Origin: Deltaproteobacteria bacterium
GTDB lineage: Bacteria; Myxococcota_A; UBA9160; JAJDAL01
NCBI GenBank assembly: GCA_029261875.1
Contig: JAJDAL010000050.1
Location: forward strand, 104,047 to 168,046
Length of the DNA: 64,000 bases
Direction of reading: 5' to 3'
Below are positions 1 to 8,648 of the stretch, piece by piece. The notes beneath the pieces are model-generated. The model saw nothing but the letters and a program-made list of their open reading frames with translations. It was not told where the DNA came from and made no database searches. The position numbers and the translations under genes were made by a program. The stretch's first letter is position 1. Every line of letters begins with the position of its first letter.

Positions 1-250
1 ACTCCCGCTGGGAAAACTCGATCGGTGAAGTGGTTCTCAACTCCACGTGGCCCGGATGCAAGACTTGAACCCCGAACGCATTCCGGAGAGAACCCACCAT
101 GGCGCGAAACTTGATGATGTCCATGTTGGCAAAGGAAAGGATCAGAACGAAGAAGCAAAGCAATAGCGTGGCGAGATCCGCGAAGGTCGCCATCCATTCG
201 GGGGCGCCGCCGCCCTCGCCTTCTCCTTCGGATTCTTCTTCGTCGCTCAC
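1..250 (-). CDS. motB: Flagellar motor stator protein MotB (N-terminal part)
   Basis: Only the first 83 residues are in the window; the gene runs off the left edge. MotB forms the peptidoglycan-anchored half of the MotA4B2 ion-driven stator. An acidic, glycine-rich N-terminus is followed by the single membrane helix with the plug-type motif TFADLATLLLCFF; Asp25 in that motif matches the conserved proton-binding Asp of the family. The GTG start at 250 overlaps the TGA stop of motA (GTGA), the usual motA-motB coupling. The C-terminal OmpA-like peptidoglycan-binding domain would lie outside the window. A chemotaxis-independent paralogue cannot be excluded from this fragment. Confidence 0.88.
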   Translation of the reverse strand, partial: MSDEEESEGEGEGGGAPEWMATFADLATLLLCFFVLILSFANMDIIKFRAMVGSLRNAFGVQVLHPGHVELRTTSPIEFSQRE

Positions 251-1017
251 TGTTCGTTTTCGGCTTCCTGAGCGGCCCGCTCCGCCGGCGACAGGAACGC
301 ATCGAGCTTCGACTGGATCAACATCGTGTTGTCGCCCTTGAGGATCGACTCGACGCCCACGATGGCGAGACGCTTGACGGATATCTCTTCCGCGGTTCGA
401 CTTTCCAGCTTGGTCTGGATCGGCCCGAACACCATGAAGGCCAAAACCGCGCCATACAGGGTGGTCAACAGCGCAACCGCCATGGCGGGTCCGATGGCGG
501 ACGGGTCCGAGAGCGTCTTGAGCATCTGGACCAGACCGATCAGGGTACCGATCATCCCGAAGGCCGGCGCCGTATCCTTCATGAACTTGTAGAGCTTCTG
601 CCCTCGAACGTGGCGATCCTTCAAAGCCGCGAGTTCGCTCGAAAGCGTGGAACGAATCACCTCGGGCGAGAGTCCGTCGACGCCCAGGCGTACGCCGCGG
701 GCCATGAAGGTGTCGTCGATGGCCTCCCCTTCGAGGGACACCAGTCCCTCCTTGCGGGCTTTTTGAGCCAGGTTGATGATGACGGGAATCAGCGACCGAA
801 TCGGCGTTCCGCGATCGAACAACGCGTTCAGGCCGATCTTGATCGCACCCAAGAACACGCCCATGCGTTCGTTCACCATGGTGGCTGCGAACGTACCGCC
901 GACGACGATCAATAGACCGGGAACATTGACGAAGGTCGCCAGGTCTCCACCCATCATCATCGAGCCGATGATGAGACCGAAACCCAGAACCATCCCGACG
1001 ATGGTGGCTATATCCAT
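247..1017 (-). CDS. motA: Flagellar motor stator protein MotA
   Basis: 256 residues, normal length for the short MotA/PomA type. Membrane helices are visible at about residues 5-25, 30-50, 150-170 and 180-205. The conserved segment PAFGMIGTLIGLVQML contains the proline and glycines that line the ion path with MotB Asp. The cytoplasmic loop between helices 2 and 3 is charged, as needed for contact with FliG. ATG start at 1017; the stop overlaps the GTG start of motB by 4 nt, so the pair is translationally coupled. No other flagellar gene is in the window, so whether this stator serves flagella or another motility machine is not shown. Confidence 0.93.
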   Translation of the reverse strand: MDIATIVGMVLGFGLIIGSMMMGGDLATFVNVPGLLIVVGGTFAATMVNERMGVFLGAIKIGLNALFDRGTPIRSLIPVIINLAQKARKEGLVSLEGEAIDDTFMARGVRLGVDGLSPEVIRSTLSSELAALKDRHVRGQKLYKFMKDTAPAFGMIGTLIGLVQMLKTLSDPSAIGPAMAVALLTTLYGAVLAFMVFGPIQTKLESRTAEEISVKRLAIVGVESILKGDNTMLIQSKLDAFLSPAERAAQEAENEQ

Positions 1018-1310
1018 GGTGCCGTAGCTGAGCTCCCCAAGTTAGACGCCCTCATGGAGCGTTATCGGCCGCGCATGGACCTCACTGCACCCGATTTTGG
1101 GCGAGCCAAAGAAGGCGAAAACGGAAAACCCTTAAGGGGAATCACCGAGAACCCGGATCGAAATCGCGGGTGCTCCCCCGACGCATGGATCGGAAGACGA
1201 AGGCGACCGGAAGATCGATGGCAGCGACGCTTCGACGAGGGGTCCAGGGCGGTTTGCATCGCGAACGCCTTGCGGGTGACAGGCCGCGGGCTGTCTCGTA
1301 TCGTCGATGC
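1018..1310. other. Divergent intergenic region motA / VWA gene
   Basis: About 290 bases between the divergent motA and the von Willebrand factor A gene. The reading frame of the latter stays open through half of it (an in-frame ATG-like start near 1170), but the signal peptide argues for the start at 1311, leaving this as a shared promoter region. I see no clear promoter hexamers or hairpin. Confidence 0.4.
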
Positions 1311-3416
1311 GTGCCCTCCCACTGCGCCGCACTCCTGGTATTCCTCTGCCTGGCCGGCACCGCATCCGCGGACCTTTCGCCCTCGGTGGCGCGCGCGTTC
1401 TACGGCGGTAGCGACGAAAGTCAGGTGTCGGGCACCGTCTTCTTCCTCCAGGCACCCGAGGGCCCCGTGGCCGTCGGAGCCGCCCATTCCTTCGACCTCG
1501 AGAAGCTGACGGAAACGGGAAGCGTGGAGTTTCGCGCGGCATCCCGCCGCACGCGCATGGGCCATTCCAATCGCTACTTCGTACCGCCGGGTACCACCTT
1601 TCGCGCCCCAGGCGGCACCCTGCGGGATGACTACATCGTGTTTGCGTTGAACGGCGCGCCCGCCGGCGCCCATGCGCTGGAAATCGACCGGGTGGAGATC
1701 GGTCCCGGCGTGCGAATTCGTTTGCTCGGGATTCCGGTCGAAATCCCCCAGGACCAGGACGACCTGTTCGGCACGGTAATCGAGGTAAACCCGACGCGGA
1801 TCGAAGTCGAACTCGATGCTCCAGCGGACCTGCGGGGTTGGGGGGGCGCGCCGGTGTTGCGCGCCGCCGACGATCGGGTCGTCGGCATACTGCAAGCCGC
1901 CCTGCCCTCGCGGACCGGATTTCGCATCGGCGTCGCTCCGATTTCGGGCGTGGTCGAAGCCCTGGCCCATCCCCTCGACGACGGAGCGGGACGTCCCTTC
2001 GCGGCATTTTCGGGACGGGAGCGCTGGCGCGAACCCGCTCCGGCTCCCGATTCCGCGTCCGCCCCCGGCGCCACGGGTCGGCGTCGCTCCATCCCCACCC
2101 CCACGCCCCAGATCGCCATTCCGACAACGGAAGACCTTTTCGGCAAGGACGATCGCGAAGCGCGGCTCCTGCTGGAAATCGAAACCCCCGCCAACGAATC
2201 CCTGGTGGGCGACGCAACCGGTGTGTTCGTGGCCGGACACGCACTGGCGCTGCTTGGCGAGTTTCGCCGTTTCGACGTGATGTTCGTGATCGACACTTCG
2301 GGTTCGACGAACGAACCGAGCGGCGCCGACGTCAATGGCAACGGCGTCGTGGGTGAATCCAAGCTCGGCGCGGTTGGGGGGCTGCTCGGGCTGGGAAGCT
2401 CCGACCGCGGAGACTCGATCCTCGCGGCGGAAATCGAAGCCGCCCGCACGATGCTGCGCGGCCTCGACGCCCGCAGCACGCGCATCGGTGTCGTGACCTT
2501 CGCCGGGGAACCCGACGGTGCACGCACGGGAATGTTCAAACGCCGGCCTCCCCGCGCCGCCGTTACCGAGGAACCCCTCACTACGGACTACGCGCGGATC
2601 GAGCGGTCGCTCGAGCGGATCCGCGAGCGCGGAGCCTACGGCTTGACCCACATGGCGGCCGGCGTCGACCAATCGATGATCGAACTCGTGGGACTTCGGG
2701 GAAGCGTCTCGGAAACCGACGTCGGCAGCGAGAAGATTGTTCTCTTCTTCACGGACGGGCAACCGACTCTCCCGTACGAGAATTTCGAGGCCGACAACGT
2801 GCGGGCCGTATTGCGCGCAGCGGACCGAGCCAAACGCGCCGGGATCCGGATCCATTCCTTCGCCATCGGGGCCGATGCGCTGTCGGGACCCGTGGCCACC
2901 GTCGAAATGGCGGCGCGGACCGATGGCGTTTTCACGCCCGTCCGCCACCCGGGGGACCTGGTAGACGTGGTTCAAGACATCAGCTTCGCGAACATCGAAG
3001 ACCTGGTGGTGCGCAATACCACGACGGAGGTCAAAGCGGACCCCGTGCTCATGAACGCGGATGGTTCGTTCAGCGCCCTCGTCCCCGTGGTACCCGGCAC
3101 CAACCAGATCGAGGTCATCGCCGTCGCCACCGGCGGGCTCGAGGCCCGGGAAAAAGTAAAAGTCGTCTATGCCAAAGACGCCCCGGCGCCCAGCTTGCCG
3201 CCGGAACTGGTGGTCCAGCGCACGCGCCTACTCGAGCGGAAACTGGTCGATCTGCGGCGAGCGCGTATGGAGGCCGAGCAGCAGGTTGCGGAGGAGACCC
3301 GCAAGGAGCTCCGGATCGAGATCGAACGCGAACGCGCCCTGGCGCGGGAGCGGGCCGATCAACAACGCAAAGAACTCGAAATCGAGGCCGAGCGCAGCCC
3401 GCCGACGGCCCCCTGA
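1311..3416 (+). CDS. Secreted VWA-domain protein with protease-like N-terminal domain
   Basis: 701 residues from a GTG start chosen because it places a clean signal peptide at the N-terminus (hydrophobic core LLVFLCLAG, cleavage after TASA); the frame is open 47 codons further upstream but those are Arg-rich and unconvincing. Residues about 38-220 look like a trypsin fold: VAVGAAHSFD (His59), DDYIVFAL (Asp106/107) and RGWGGAPVL, where the nucleophile Ser position is Gly178. A Pro/Ser-rich linker follows, then a VWA domain (about 320-530) with an intact metal-ion site: DTSGS at 328-332, a Thr in YGLTHMAAG and FFTDGQPT. The last 60 residues are a charged coiled coil rich in Glu and Arg. It probably binds a protein ligand in the periplasm or outside the cell; the partner is unknown. 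Convergent with the next gene. Confidence 0.8.
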   Translation: MPSHCAALLVFLCLAGTASADLSPSVARAFYGGSDESQVSGTVFFLQAPEGPVAVGAAHSFDLEKLTETGSVEFRAASRRTRMGHSNRYFVPPGTTFRAPGGTLRDDYIVFALNGAPAGAHALEIDRVEIGPGVRIRLLGIPVEIPQDQDDLFGTVIEVNPTRIEVELDAPADLRGWGGAPVLRAADDRVVGILQAALPSRTGFRIGVAPISGVVEALAHPLDDGAGRPFAAFSGRERWREPAPAPDSASAPGATGRRRSIPTPTPQIAIPTTEDLFGKDDREARLLLEIETPANESLVGDATGVFVAGHALALLGEFRRFDVMFVIDTSGSTNEPSGADVNGNGVVGESKLGAVGGLLGLGSSDRGDSILAAEIEAARTMLRGLDARSTRIGVVTFAGEPDGARTGMFKRRPPRAAVTEEPLTTDYARIERSLERIRERGAYGLTHMAAGVDQSMIELVGLRGSVSETDVGSEKIVLFFTDGQPTLPYENFEADNVRAVLRAADRAKRAGIRIHSFAIGADALSGPVATVEMAARTDGVFTPVRHPGDLVDVVQDISFANIEDLVVRNTTTEVKADPVLMNADGSFSALVPVVPGTNQIEVIAVATGGLEAREKVKVVYAKDAPAPSLPPELVVQRTRLLERKLVDLRRARMEAEQQVAEETRKELRIEIERERALARERADQQRKELEIEAERSPPTAP

Positions 3417-3444
3417 TCGGTGGAATGGGGAAGTGCGATCGCGA

Positions 3445-4164
3445 TCAGCGGTTGACGCGGGTCCCGGCGGTCGAAAGCAAACGCGCGCTGAATTCCTCAC
3501 TGTCCGAGAAGACCTTGATGGGCCGCCACTCCGGCACATCCGACATGCGGGGCATCCCGGTCGTCATGGCCCCGGTGGGATCGATCACCCAGGGGTCCGT
3601 CTCTTGCTCGAACCACAGCGTGACCATGTGGTGCTGGCCGTCCGAGGGCCGAACGACGATGGCGCGGTAGACCTCGCCTTCGGGGAAGCCCAGGTCGCGT
3701 AAGAAGTGAAAGACCAGCAGCTCGAGTCCATCGCAATCGTCGCCGTTGCCATCGAGGGTCTCTTCGAGCGTCGCCCAATGATCGATGGCTCCATCGGCCA
3801 CGTAGTGGCGTTTCGCTTGGGATTGGATCCACTCCGCGACTTCGCGTGCCATGGCGCGTTTGCGTTCGGCGCGAAACGAAAAATACTTCGCGCGAAGATC
3901 GCCGGGAATGGGAACGACCTGCGAAGGGGTCTGCTCCGCCGAAACCGAAACTTCGGGGACCCGCAAATCCTCGACGTCGGGAATCGCTCGCTCGCGCGAT
4001 TGCCAAGCGGCGATCTTCGGTGTCCAGGGATCGTCGAAGGAGGGCCGTTCGAAGTAGCGGAAAGCCGTCAGTCGGGGTGCGCTCGCACACCCCCATCCAG
4101 CTCCCAAGAGAGAACCAATTAGAAGCGCGGCCAAGGCCGCGCGATATCGGGGGGTAGCGCGCAT
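3445..4164 (-). CDS. Transglutaminase-like cysteine peptidase family lipoprotein
   Basis: 239 residues. The N-terminus is a signal peptide ending in GAGWGC, so Cys26 is a possible lipid-attachment site, though the lipobox is not canonical. The body carries a Cys-His-Asp triad of the bacterial transglutaminase-like cysteine proteinase type: GDDCDG (Cys144), GQHHMVTLW (His178/179) and WVIDPTG (Asp195). Relatives act in the periplasm, often next to a membrane or secreted partner; the LapG protease is the best known. No LapD/LapA pair is seen here, so the substrate is unknown. It is convergent with the VWA protein, ending 28 bases from it. Confidence 0.72.
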   Translation of the reverse strand: MRATPRYRAALAALLIGSLLGAGWGCASAPRLTAFRYFERPSFDDPWTPKIAAWQSRERAIPDVEDLRVPEVSVSAEQTPSQVVPIPGDLRAKYFSFRAERKRAMAREVAEWIQSQAKRHYVADGAIDHWATLEETLDGNGDDCDGLELLVFHFLRDLGFPEGEVYRAIVVRPSDGQHHMVTLWFEQETDPWVIDPTGAMTTGMPRMSDVPEWRPIKVFSDSEEFSARLLSTAGTRVNR

Positions 4165-4353
4165 GACGCCGTAGTTTTCGGCGCAGCAATCGCACGAGTT
4201 GAGCCCCGGGGACCCTTAGCAACGTCGCGTTTTTTCGAAGATCCATTAATGCGAATGGATGAACGTGCCTCGCCGCACGAATGCACATTCAGGCACCGGC
4301 AAGAAACCGGCAACTCCCGCGCAAGCCATGCGCAGGCAATTCGAACCGCTGAA

Positions 4354-4482
4354 TTAAGCCGGAATTCCGCAGGTGCGAGCCACGGTGAAGATCACCACCA
4401 GGAACGCCACCAAGGTGGGGATTCCGCCCACGATGTAGAGCACCGTTACCAGATCGGTCTTTCCGCTCTTCTCTTCGGCCAT
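4354..4482 (-). CDS. 42-residue single-helix membrane peptide
   Basis: A short charged N-terminus (MAEEKSGKTDL) leads into one hydrophobic helix, about residues 10-34, ending ARTCGIPA. I do not recognise a family. The ATG at 4482 is chosen over an upstream in-frame start because it sits just behind an all-G Shine-Dalgarno-like tract; the upstream extension would contain the tract itself. It stands alone between the lipoprotein and the oxygenase-like gene, all on the same strand. A role as a small membrane-protein partner is only a guess. Confidence 0.5.
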   Translation of the reverse strand: MAEEKSGKTDLVTVLYIVGGIPTLVAFLVVIFTVARTCGIPA

Positions 4483-4490
4483 CGGTGTTT

Positions 4491-4500
4491 CCCCCCCCCC
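4491..4500 (-). repeat. Ten-base homopolymer G tract at ribosome-binding position
   Basis: Ten consecutive C on the plus strand, G10 in the transcript, ending 8 bases before the ATG of the 42-residue membrane peptide. It serves as the only Shine-Dalgarno-like sequence for that gene. Homopolymers of this length slip during replication, so the spacing and strength of the site could vary. Confidence 0.6.
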
Positions 4501-4539
4501 AACAATGAGGGCAAACACTAGAAAAAACCCGGGCAACCC

Positions 4540-5388
4540 TCAAGAGCGCTCGGCCCGAAGCCCTTGCACCGAGGCGATCAGGCGATCGAAACGCCCTTTC
4601 GTGCTCTCGTCCCAGGTCAACCCGAACCCAGCGCGCAGGCGTTCGGTCAACAATCCCGCCGTGATCACCCGAACACGCCCACCCGTCACATCCATCCCGG
4701 GTGGCGGATCGACGATGGTGGCCGCGATATCGCGCGCGACATCCGAGATCTCCGCCGCATCGCCAGCGAGAACCGACGCGAAATACGCTTCGAAGTCTTG
4801 CCAGGTCTCGGGCACCAGGTCCCCAGGCACCCCGACCGCGCGGGCGAGAACCCGGTGATCCGCGTAGTAGTCCTCCCGAAGGGCACGCTCGACCGGAGCG
4901 ACGAACAGCCCATAGACCTGCAGCGCCGTGTAGCAGAGCGTCGCCCAGACCCAACGAACGAGTTGCGGATCCCGCCCATGAAATCCCGTCCCGGCCGCAA
5001 AGCGTCCCACGGGCTGCTCGAGCACCCCGTGAACGCGCGCGTGACCCACCTCGAGACTCCGGGAGGCCGCCAGGGCGGCCTCGAGATCCCCGAATGCCAT
5101 CGCGTTCACCGCGTCGAGGGTCCGTCGCAATCGCCCAAAAGGATCGCTGCGATAGTTGGAGAAACGAGCGACTCCCTCGGCAACCAGAGGGTGGGCGACC
5201 TCGAACAGCAAGGCCGCCCCACCGCCGAACAACACGACGCGTTCGCCGCTGATGCGCCGCAACGCGCAGTCGTCCGCGAAAAGACCCCGCCAGGCGGACG
5301 GCCGTCCTTCCGGTCGGATTTGATCGAGCAAGGCCGCATCGTCCGACGGTAGAACGACGGGCGGGTTGGAATCAGCGGGCCACTTCAC
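4540..5388 (-). CDS. MpaB/DUF2236 (oxygenase-like) family protein
   Basis: 282 residues, GTG start. The central part matches the DUF2236/MpaB family, which includes the haem-containing rubber oxygenase Lcp: VVLFGGGAALLFEVAHPLVAEG, then FSNYRSDPFGRLRRTL, GHARVHG and VRWVWATLCYTAL, with conserved His residues that bind haem in characterised members. No signal peptide, so probably cytoplasmic. Substrate is unknown; family members near lipid and acyl-CoA genes are common in Myxococcota-like genomes. The start overlaps the end of the upstream secreted coiled-coil gene by 17 bases. Confidence 0.72.
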   Translation of the reverse strand: MKWPADSNPPVVLPSDDAALLDQIRPEGRPSAWRGLFADDCALRRISGERVVLFGGGAALLFEVAHPLVAEGVARFSNYRSDPFGRLRRTLDAVNAMAFGDLEAALAASRSLEVGHARVHGVLEQPVGRFAAGTGFHGRDPQLVRWVWATLCYTALQVYGLFVAPVERALREDYYADHRVLARAVGVPGDLVPETWQDFEAYFASVLAGDAAEISDVARDIAATIVDPPPGMDVTGGRVRVITAGLLTERLRAGFGLTWDESTKGRFDRLIASVQGLRAERS

Positions 5389-5881
5389 GGTGCGGCCCCA
5401 GCCTCCACGATTGCGGGACCGAAGCCAAATCCGCTTCCACCGAGAGGTCCTTGAGTTGGCGCTCCGTGCGCTCCACTTCGCTCCGCTGGCGCTTGATGGC
5501 TTCGCGCAACTGATAACTCACGGGCGAACTGGCGGAGTTGGCGCCCCCGAGGCCCGGCGGCGCGAATTGCCAGTCTTCGGAGTTGGTCGCGACCGCTTCG
5601 AGTTCCTCGCGCGATTTCGCAAGCTCCGCACGCGCGTCGTCCAGCTCGGTATGGGCGCTCAAGAAGCGTTCGCGCCACTCGTTCGCCGTGGCACCACCGC
5701 GCTTTTCCACGCCGTACTCCACGGACCGGGGCAGTTTGAGGAGTTTGTCGAGATCGACCACCGGGGCCTCTGCGGTCGTGGCGGGAACCCCATGATCGTC
5801 GGAATGGGAAGCGCCCGGGCCGATCAGGACCAGGCCCAGAGAACATGCGAGAACGCGCTGGACGCGACGTAGGGTTTTCAA
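5372..5881 (-). CDS. Secreted coiled-coil protein of unknown function
   Basis: 169 residues. A signal peptide (LACSLGLVLIGPGASHS) is followed by a segment with two heptad-rich stretches, about residues 70-95 and 125-150. TTG at 5881 is taken as start because the transcript has an AGGGGAG ribosome site just upstream, and the nearby ATG at 5886 reads into an immediate TGA. I recognise no domain. It overlaps the MpaB-like gene and is divergent from the PilT-like gene. Confidence 0.6.
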   Translation of the reverse strand: MKTLRRVQRVLACSLGLVLIGPGASHSDDHGVPATTAEAPVVDLDKLLKLPRSVEYGVEKRGGATANEWRERFLSAHTELDDARAELAKSREELEAVATNSEDWQFAPPGLGGANSASSPVSYQLREAIKRQRSEVERTERQLKDLSVEADLASVPQSWRLGPHREVAR

Positions 5882-6004
5882 TCCATCTCCCCTCGGCAGT
5901 TCAGTATAGCGGGCCCGTTGGAGTGCGTTTGGACGTCAAGAGCCCGAGGGGACGACCGATAAATCCGTCAGCGCGGGAAGTTTTCCTGGCCGGAGCGCCT
6001 TGGT

Positions 6005-7144
6005 ATGAACCAAGAAACACTGCATCGCCTGTTGCGGCTCGGCATCGAGAAAGGTGCCTCGGACATCCACCTCCAGGTGGGTTCGAATCCCCTATATCGG
6101 TTCAATGGCGATCTGGTGGAACTCCGTCACCAGGTTCTGACACCGGCGGACACCGAAGAAGTGGCGCGCATCCTCGTGGCCGCCGACGCCCGATCGGAAA
6201 CGCTCGACTTCAACGAACTCGACCTCGCCTACGAAATTCCGGGCGAAGGCCGCTTCCGCGTCAACATCTCGCGCCAGATGCGCTCCTACAACATCGTGCT
6301 GCGCGTCATTCCCGTCGAAATTCTGGGATTCGACGCTTTGAACCTGCCCGGTACGTTGCGCGACATCAGCACGCTGCGCCGCGGGCTCGTCGTCGTCACC
6401 GGCGCGACGGGGATGGGAAAATCGACCACCCTCGCGACCCTGATCCAAGAGATCAATCAACACCGCAAGGTCAAGGTGATCACCATCGAGGACCCGATCG
6501 AATTCGTGTTCTCCCACGATTCGAGCATCATCACCCAACGCGAGATTCAAACCGACACGAGTTCGTTCCCCGACGCCCTGCGGGCGGCGCTCCGCCAGGA
6601 TCCCGACGTGATCATGGTCGGTGAAATGCGCGACCTCGAGACGGTCGACACCTGCCTCAAAGCGGCAGAAACCGGCCACCTCGTGTTCTCCACCATTCAC
6701 ACGAACGACGTGGTCTCGACCATCAACCGCCTTTCGAGCTTCTTCCCGATCGAAGAGCAATCTCTCGTGCGCCAGCGCCTGGCGGAGAACCTGAAGGCCG
6801 TCATTTCCCTGCGACTGTTGAATCGCAAGAAGCACGCCGGGCGCGTGCCCGCGGTGGAGATCATGCGCACCACGCGATCGATTCAGGAATGCATCAAGGA
6901 TCCGTCGAAAGTCCGGGAGATCACCGATCACCTCGAGCGCAACCGCAACGACGGGATGCAGAGCTTCGACCAGCACCTACTCGATCTGTTGCGGGGCAAC
7001 AAGATCTCGGTGGAGAACGCCGTCGCTTCCGCCTCGAACCCCGACGACTTCCAGATGAAGCTCTCCCTCGAAGGCGATGACCTCGAGGAAGAGAACGACG
7101 AGAAACCCGAAGAGTGGGTCCCGCCCGGCTCTTCGCGGTTCTAA
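6005..7144 (+). CDS. PilT/PilU-type twitching motility ATPase
   Basis: 379 residues, the normal length. PilT-class hexameric ATPases power retraction of type IV pili from the inner-membrane face. The N-terminal domain (GASDIHLQVG) is followed by the Walker A loop GATGMGKST at 133-141, the Asp box (VITIEDPIEFVF), the Walker B region (DPDVIMVGEMRD) and the His box (STIHTNDV). The first two loop residues differ from the common GPTGSGKST. The acidic C-terminal tail (GDDLEEENDEKPEE) resembles PilU more than PilT. No pilus genes are adjacent, so the assignment between PilT and PilU stays open. The kinase-like gene begins 11 bases downstream. Confidence 0.87.
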   Translation: MNQETLHRLLRLGIEKGASDIHLQVGSNPLYRFNGDLVELRHQVLTPADTEEVARILVAADARSETLDFNELDLAYEIPGEGRFRVNISRQMRSYNIVLRVIPVEILGFDALNLPGTLRDISTLRRGLVVVTGATGMGKSTTLATLIQEINQHRKVKVITIEDPIEFVFSHDSSIITQREIQTDTSSFPDALRAALRQDPDVIMVGEMRDLETVDTCLKAAETGHLVFSTIHTNDVVSTINRLSSFFPIEEQSLVRQRLAENLKAVISLRLLNRKKHAGRVPAVEIMRTTRSIQECIKDPSKVREITDHLERNRNDGMQSFDQHLLDLLRGNKISVENAVASASNPDDFQMKLSLEGDDLEEENDEKPEEWVPPGSSRF

Positions 7145-7154
7145 GCGGGTCACC

Positions 7155-8420
7155 GTGGCGCAATCGGAAAAAACTCGTTCGGACCAACGCACGGCCGCTG
7201 CGCGAAGAGCCGTTTCGCAAGTCCAGGAATTGATTCCCGGCGGCAAGGCGCTGTGCTTCATCGTAAACCCGAAGAACACACAGCCGCCAAAGCTCCGATC
7301 GGCCATCGGCTATTCGAGCCCGGAAGCCGCGCGCGACGCGGCAGCGGCGATCGAGCCGTCGGTAGTGCAGTTGCTCGCCAACCCCAACGCGCGAAACGAA
7401 GCGGCATCCACCGCACTCGGCGAAGGCGACGATGCGATCGTGATGCCCCTCGTGTTCGACACGCGGGTTCACGGTGCGCTCGCCGTCACGAACGCCCGCG
7501 GCTTCGACGAACAGACTCAGAGCACGCTCGCCGAGGTTGCAGCGATTACCGCCGCACGCCTCGACCATCAGATTGCCCTGGAAGAGCTCGATTTCGAGCG
7601 CACCACCTCCGCAGACCGACAGGCTTCCGAAGAACGCACGGCGGCGGAATTGCAAAAACTCTCCGAAGCGCTGTTCGATCGGGATCTTGAGGTCCTGCGT
7701 TCCCAGGAACGACTCGCGGAGGCCGACCGTTTCCGCGACGACTTCCTCGTGACCCTGTCGCGGGAATTACGGACGCCGATCGGAGACGTCGCCGAATCGC
7801 TGATTTCGCTTCTCTCGGGAGAAGCGGGAAACTTGCCCGAAGCCGCGATCGACCTGGTGCGGCGCGCACTCGATCAAAGCCATTCACTGCTGCGCGCGCT
7901 CCAGAACGTATTGGAGCTGCGTCGAATTCGACACGGCGAAGTCCACGTAGAGCTGCGCGACACCAAGTTTCGGGACATCGTCGAGGGTGCGATCTACGAC
8001 ATCCAATCCGCCCACATCGGTCGCGACATTTCGATCGAAACCGACCTACAAGATCCATTCCCCACGATTCGAACCGACCAGGACAAGCTCAGTCAGATCC
8101 TCACGCAGCTCGTGGAGAACGCGGTTAAGTTCACCCACCGGGGAAAGATCGTCGTGCGCGGCGAACTCGATGGCCGCAAGCTGTTGTGCGAGGTCGAAGA
8201 CTCCGGAATCGGAATCTCCGCGGATGATCAGCCGTTCATCTTCGACGAGTTCTTTCAGGTCGACGATGCGCACTCGACCCAATACCACGGATCGGGTTTC
8301 GGACTGGCGCTGGTGCAAGCGTTGGTGAAATGCCTGGACGGCGAAATCGAGGTCCGCAGTGAACTCGGCCACGGAACCACCGTCGCATTCTCGATCCCCA
8401 TCGAACCGAGTCGGTCCTAG
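7155..8420 (+). CDS. GAF/HisKA/HATPase sensor kinase lacking the phospho-accepting His
   Basis: 421 residues from a GTG 11 bases after the PilT-like stop; an in-frame start inside the pilT-like gene would add a basic, unstructured 26 residues. A GAF-like domain spans about 25-145, then a coiled linker, a HisKA-like helix and a full HATPase domain: LVENAVKFT (N box), DSGIGIS (G1), FDEFFQ (F box) and GSGFGLAL (G2). The H box reads LSRELRTP, with Arg203 (codon CGG at 7761) in place of the phosphorylated His. It therefore probably binds ATP but cannot autophosphorylate in the usual way. No membrane segment and no response regulator gene are nearby. Convergent with rpoZ, 9 bases away. Confidence 0.82.
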   Translation: MAQSEKTRSDQRTAAARRAVSQVQELIPGGKALCFIVNPKNTQPPKLRSAIGYSSPEAARDAAAAIEPSVVQLLANPNARNEAASTALGEGDDAIVMPLVFDTRVHGALAVTNARGFDEQTQSTLAEVAAITAARLDHQIALEELDFERTTSADRQASEERTAAELQKLSEALFDRDLEVLRSQERLAEADRFRDDFLVTLSRELRTPIGDVAESLISLLSGEAGNLPEAAIDLVRRALDQSHSLLRALQNVLELRRIRHGEVHVELRDTKFRDIVEGAIYDIQSAHIGRDISIETDLQDPFPTIRTDQDKLSQILTQLVENAVKFTHRGKIVVRGELDGRKLLCEVEDSGIGISADDQPFIFDEFFQVDDAHSTQYHGSGFGLALVQALVKCLDGEIEVRSELGHGTTVAFSIPIEPSRS

Positions 8421-8429
8421 GGTCCGAAT

Positions 8430-8648
8430 CTACAATTCTTCGGGCGGCGGTCCCGTGTCGGGGTAGTCGGGGTGGATGTAGCCCGCGGCGATTTCGCGCA
8501 GGGACGTCACGACTTCCTTGTTCTCGGTCACGGGGACGAGGGAGCGTGCCCCCTTCTTCAGCTGCTTGGTGCGAATCGCCGCCATCTGAACCAGGTGGAA
8601 GCGGTTGGTAACCCGCGCAGTGCAATCTTCAACAGTGATCCGTGCCAT
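8430..8648 (-). CDS. rpoZ: RNA polymerase omega subunit
   Basis: 72 residues starting MARITVEDC, with the omega signature TNRFHLVQMAAIRTKQL followed by a basic segment and an acidic, proline-rich tail. Omega helps fold and recruit the beta-prime subunit. An AGAGGG ribosome site precedes the ATG. It is not next to gmk or spoT as in many proteobacteria; the neighbours are the convergent kinase-like gene and the histone-like gene upstream on the same strand. Confidence 0.9.
   Translation of the reverse strand: MARITVEDCTARVTNRFHLVQMAAIRTKQLKKGARSLVPVTENKEVVTSLREIAAGYIHPDYPDTGPPPEEL

Noticed and set aside
6080..6090. GGTTCGAATCC, a tRNA T-arm-like string
   Set aside because: It is inside the PilT/PilU coding sequence, with no acceptor or anticodon stem around it.
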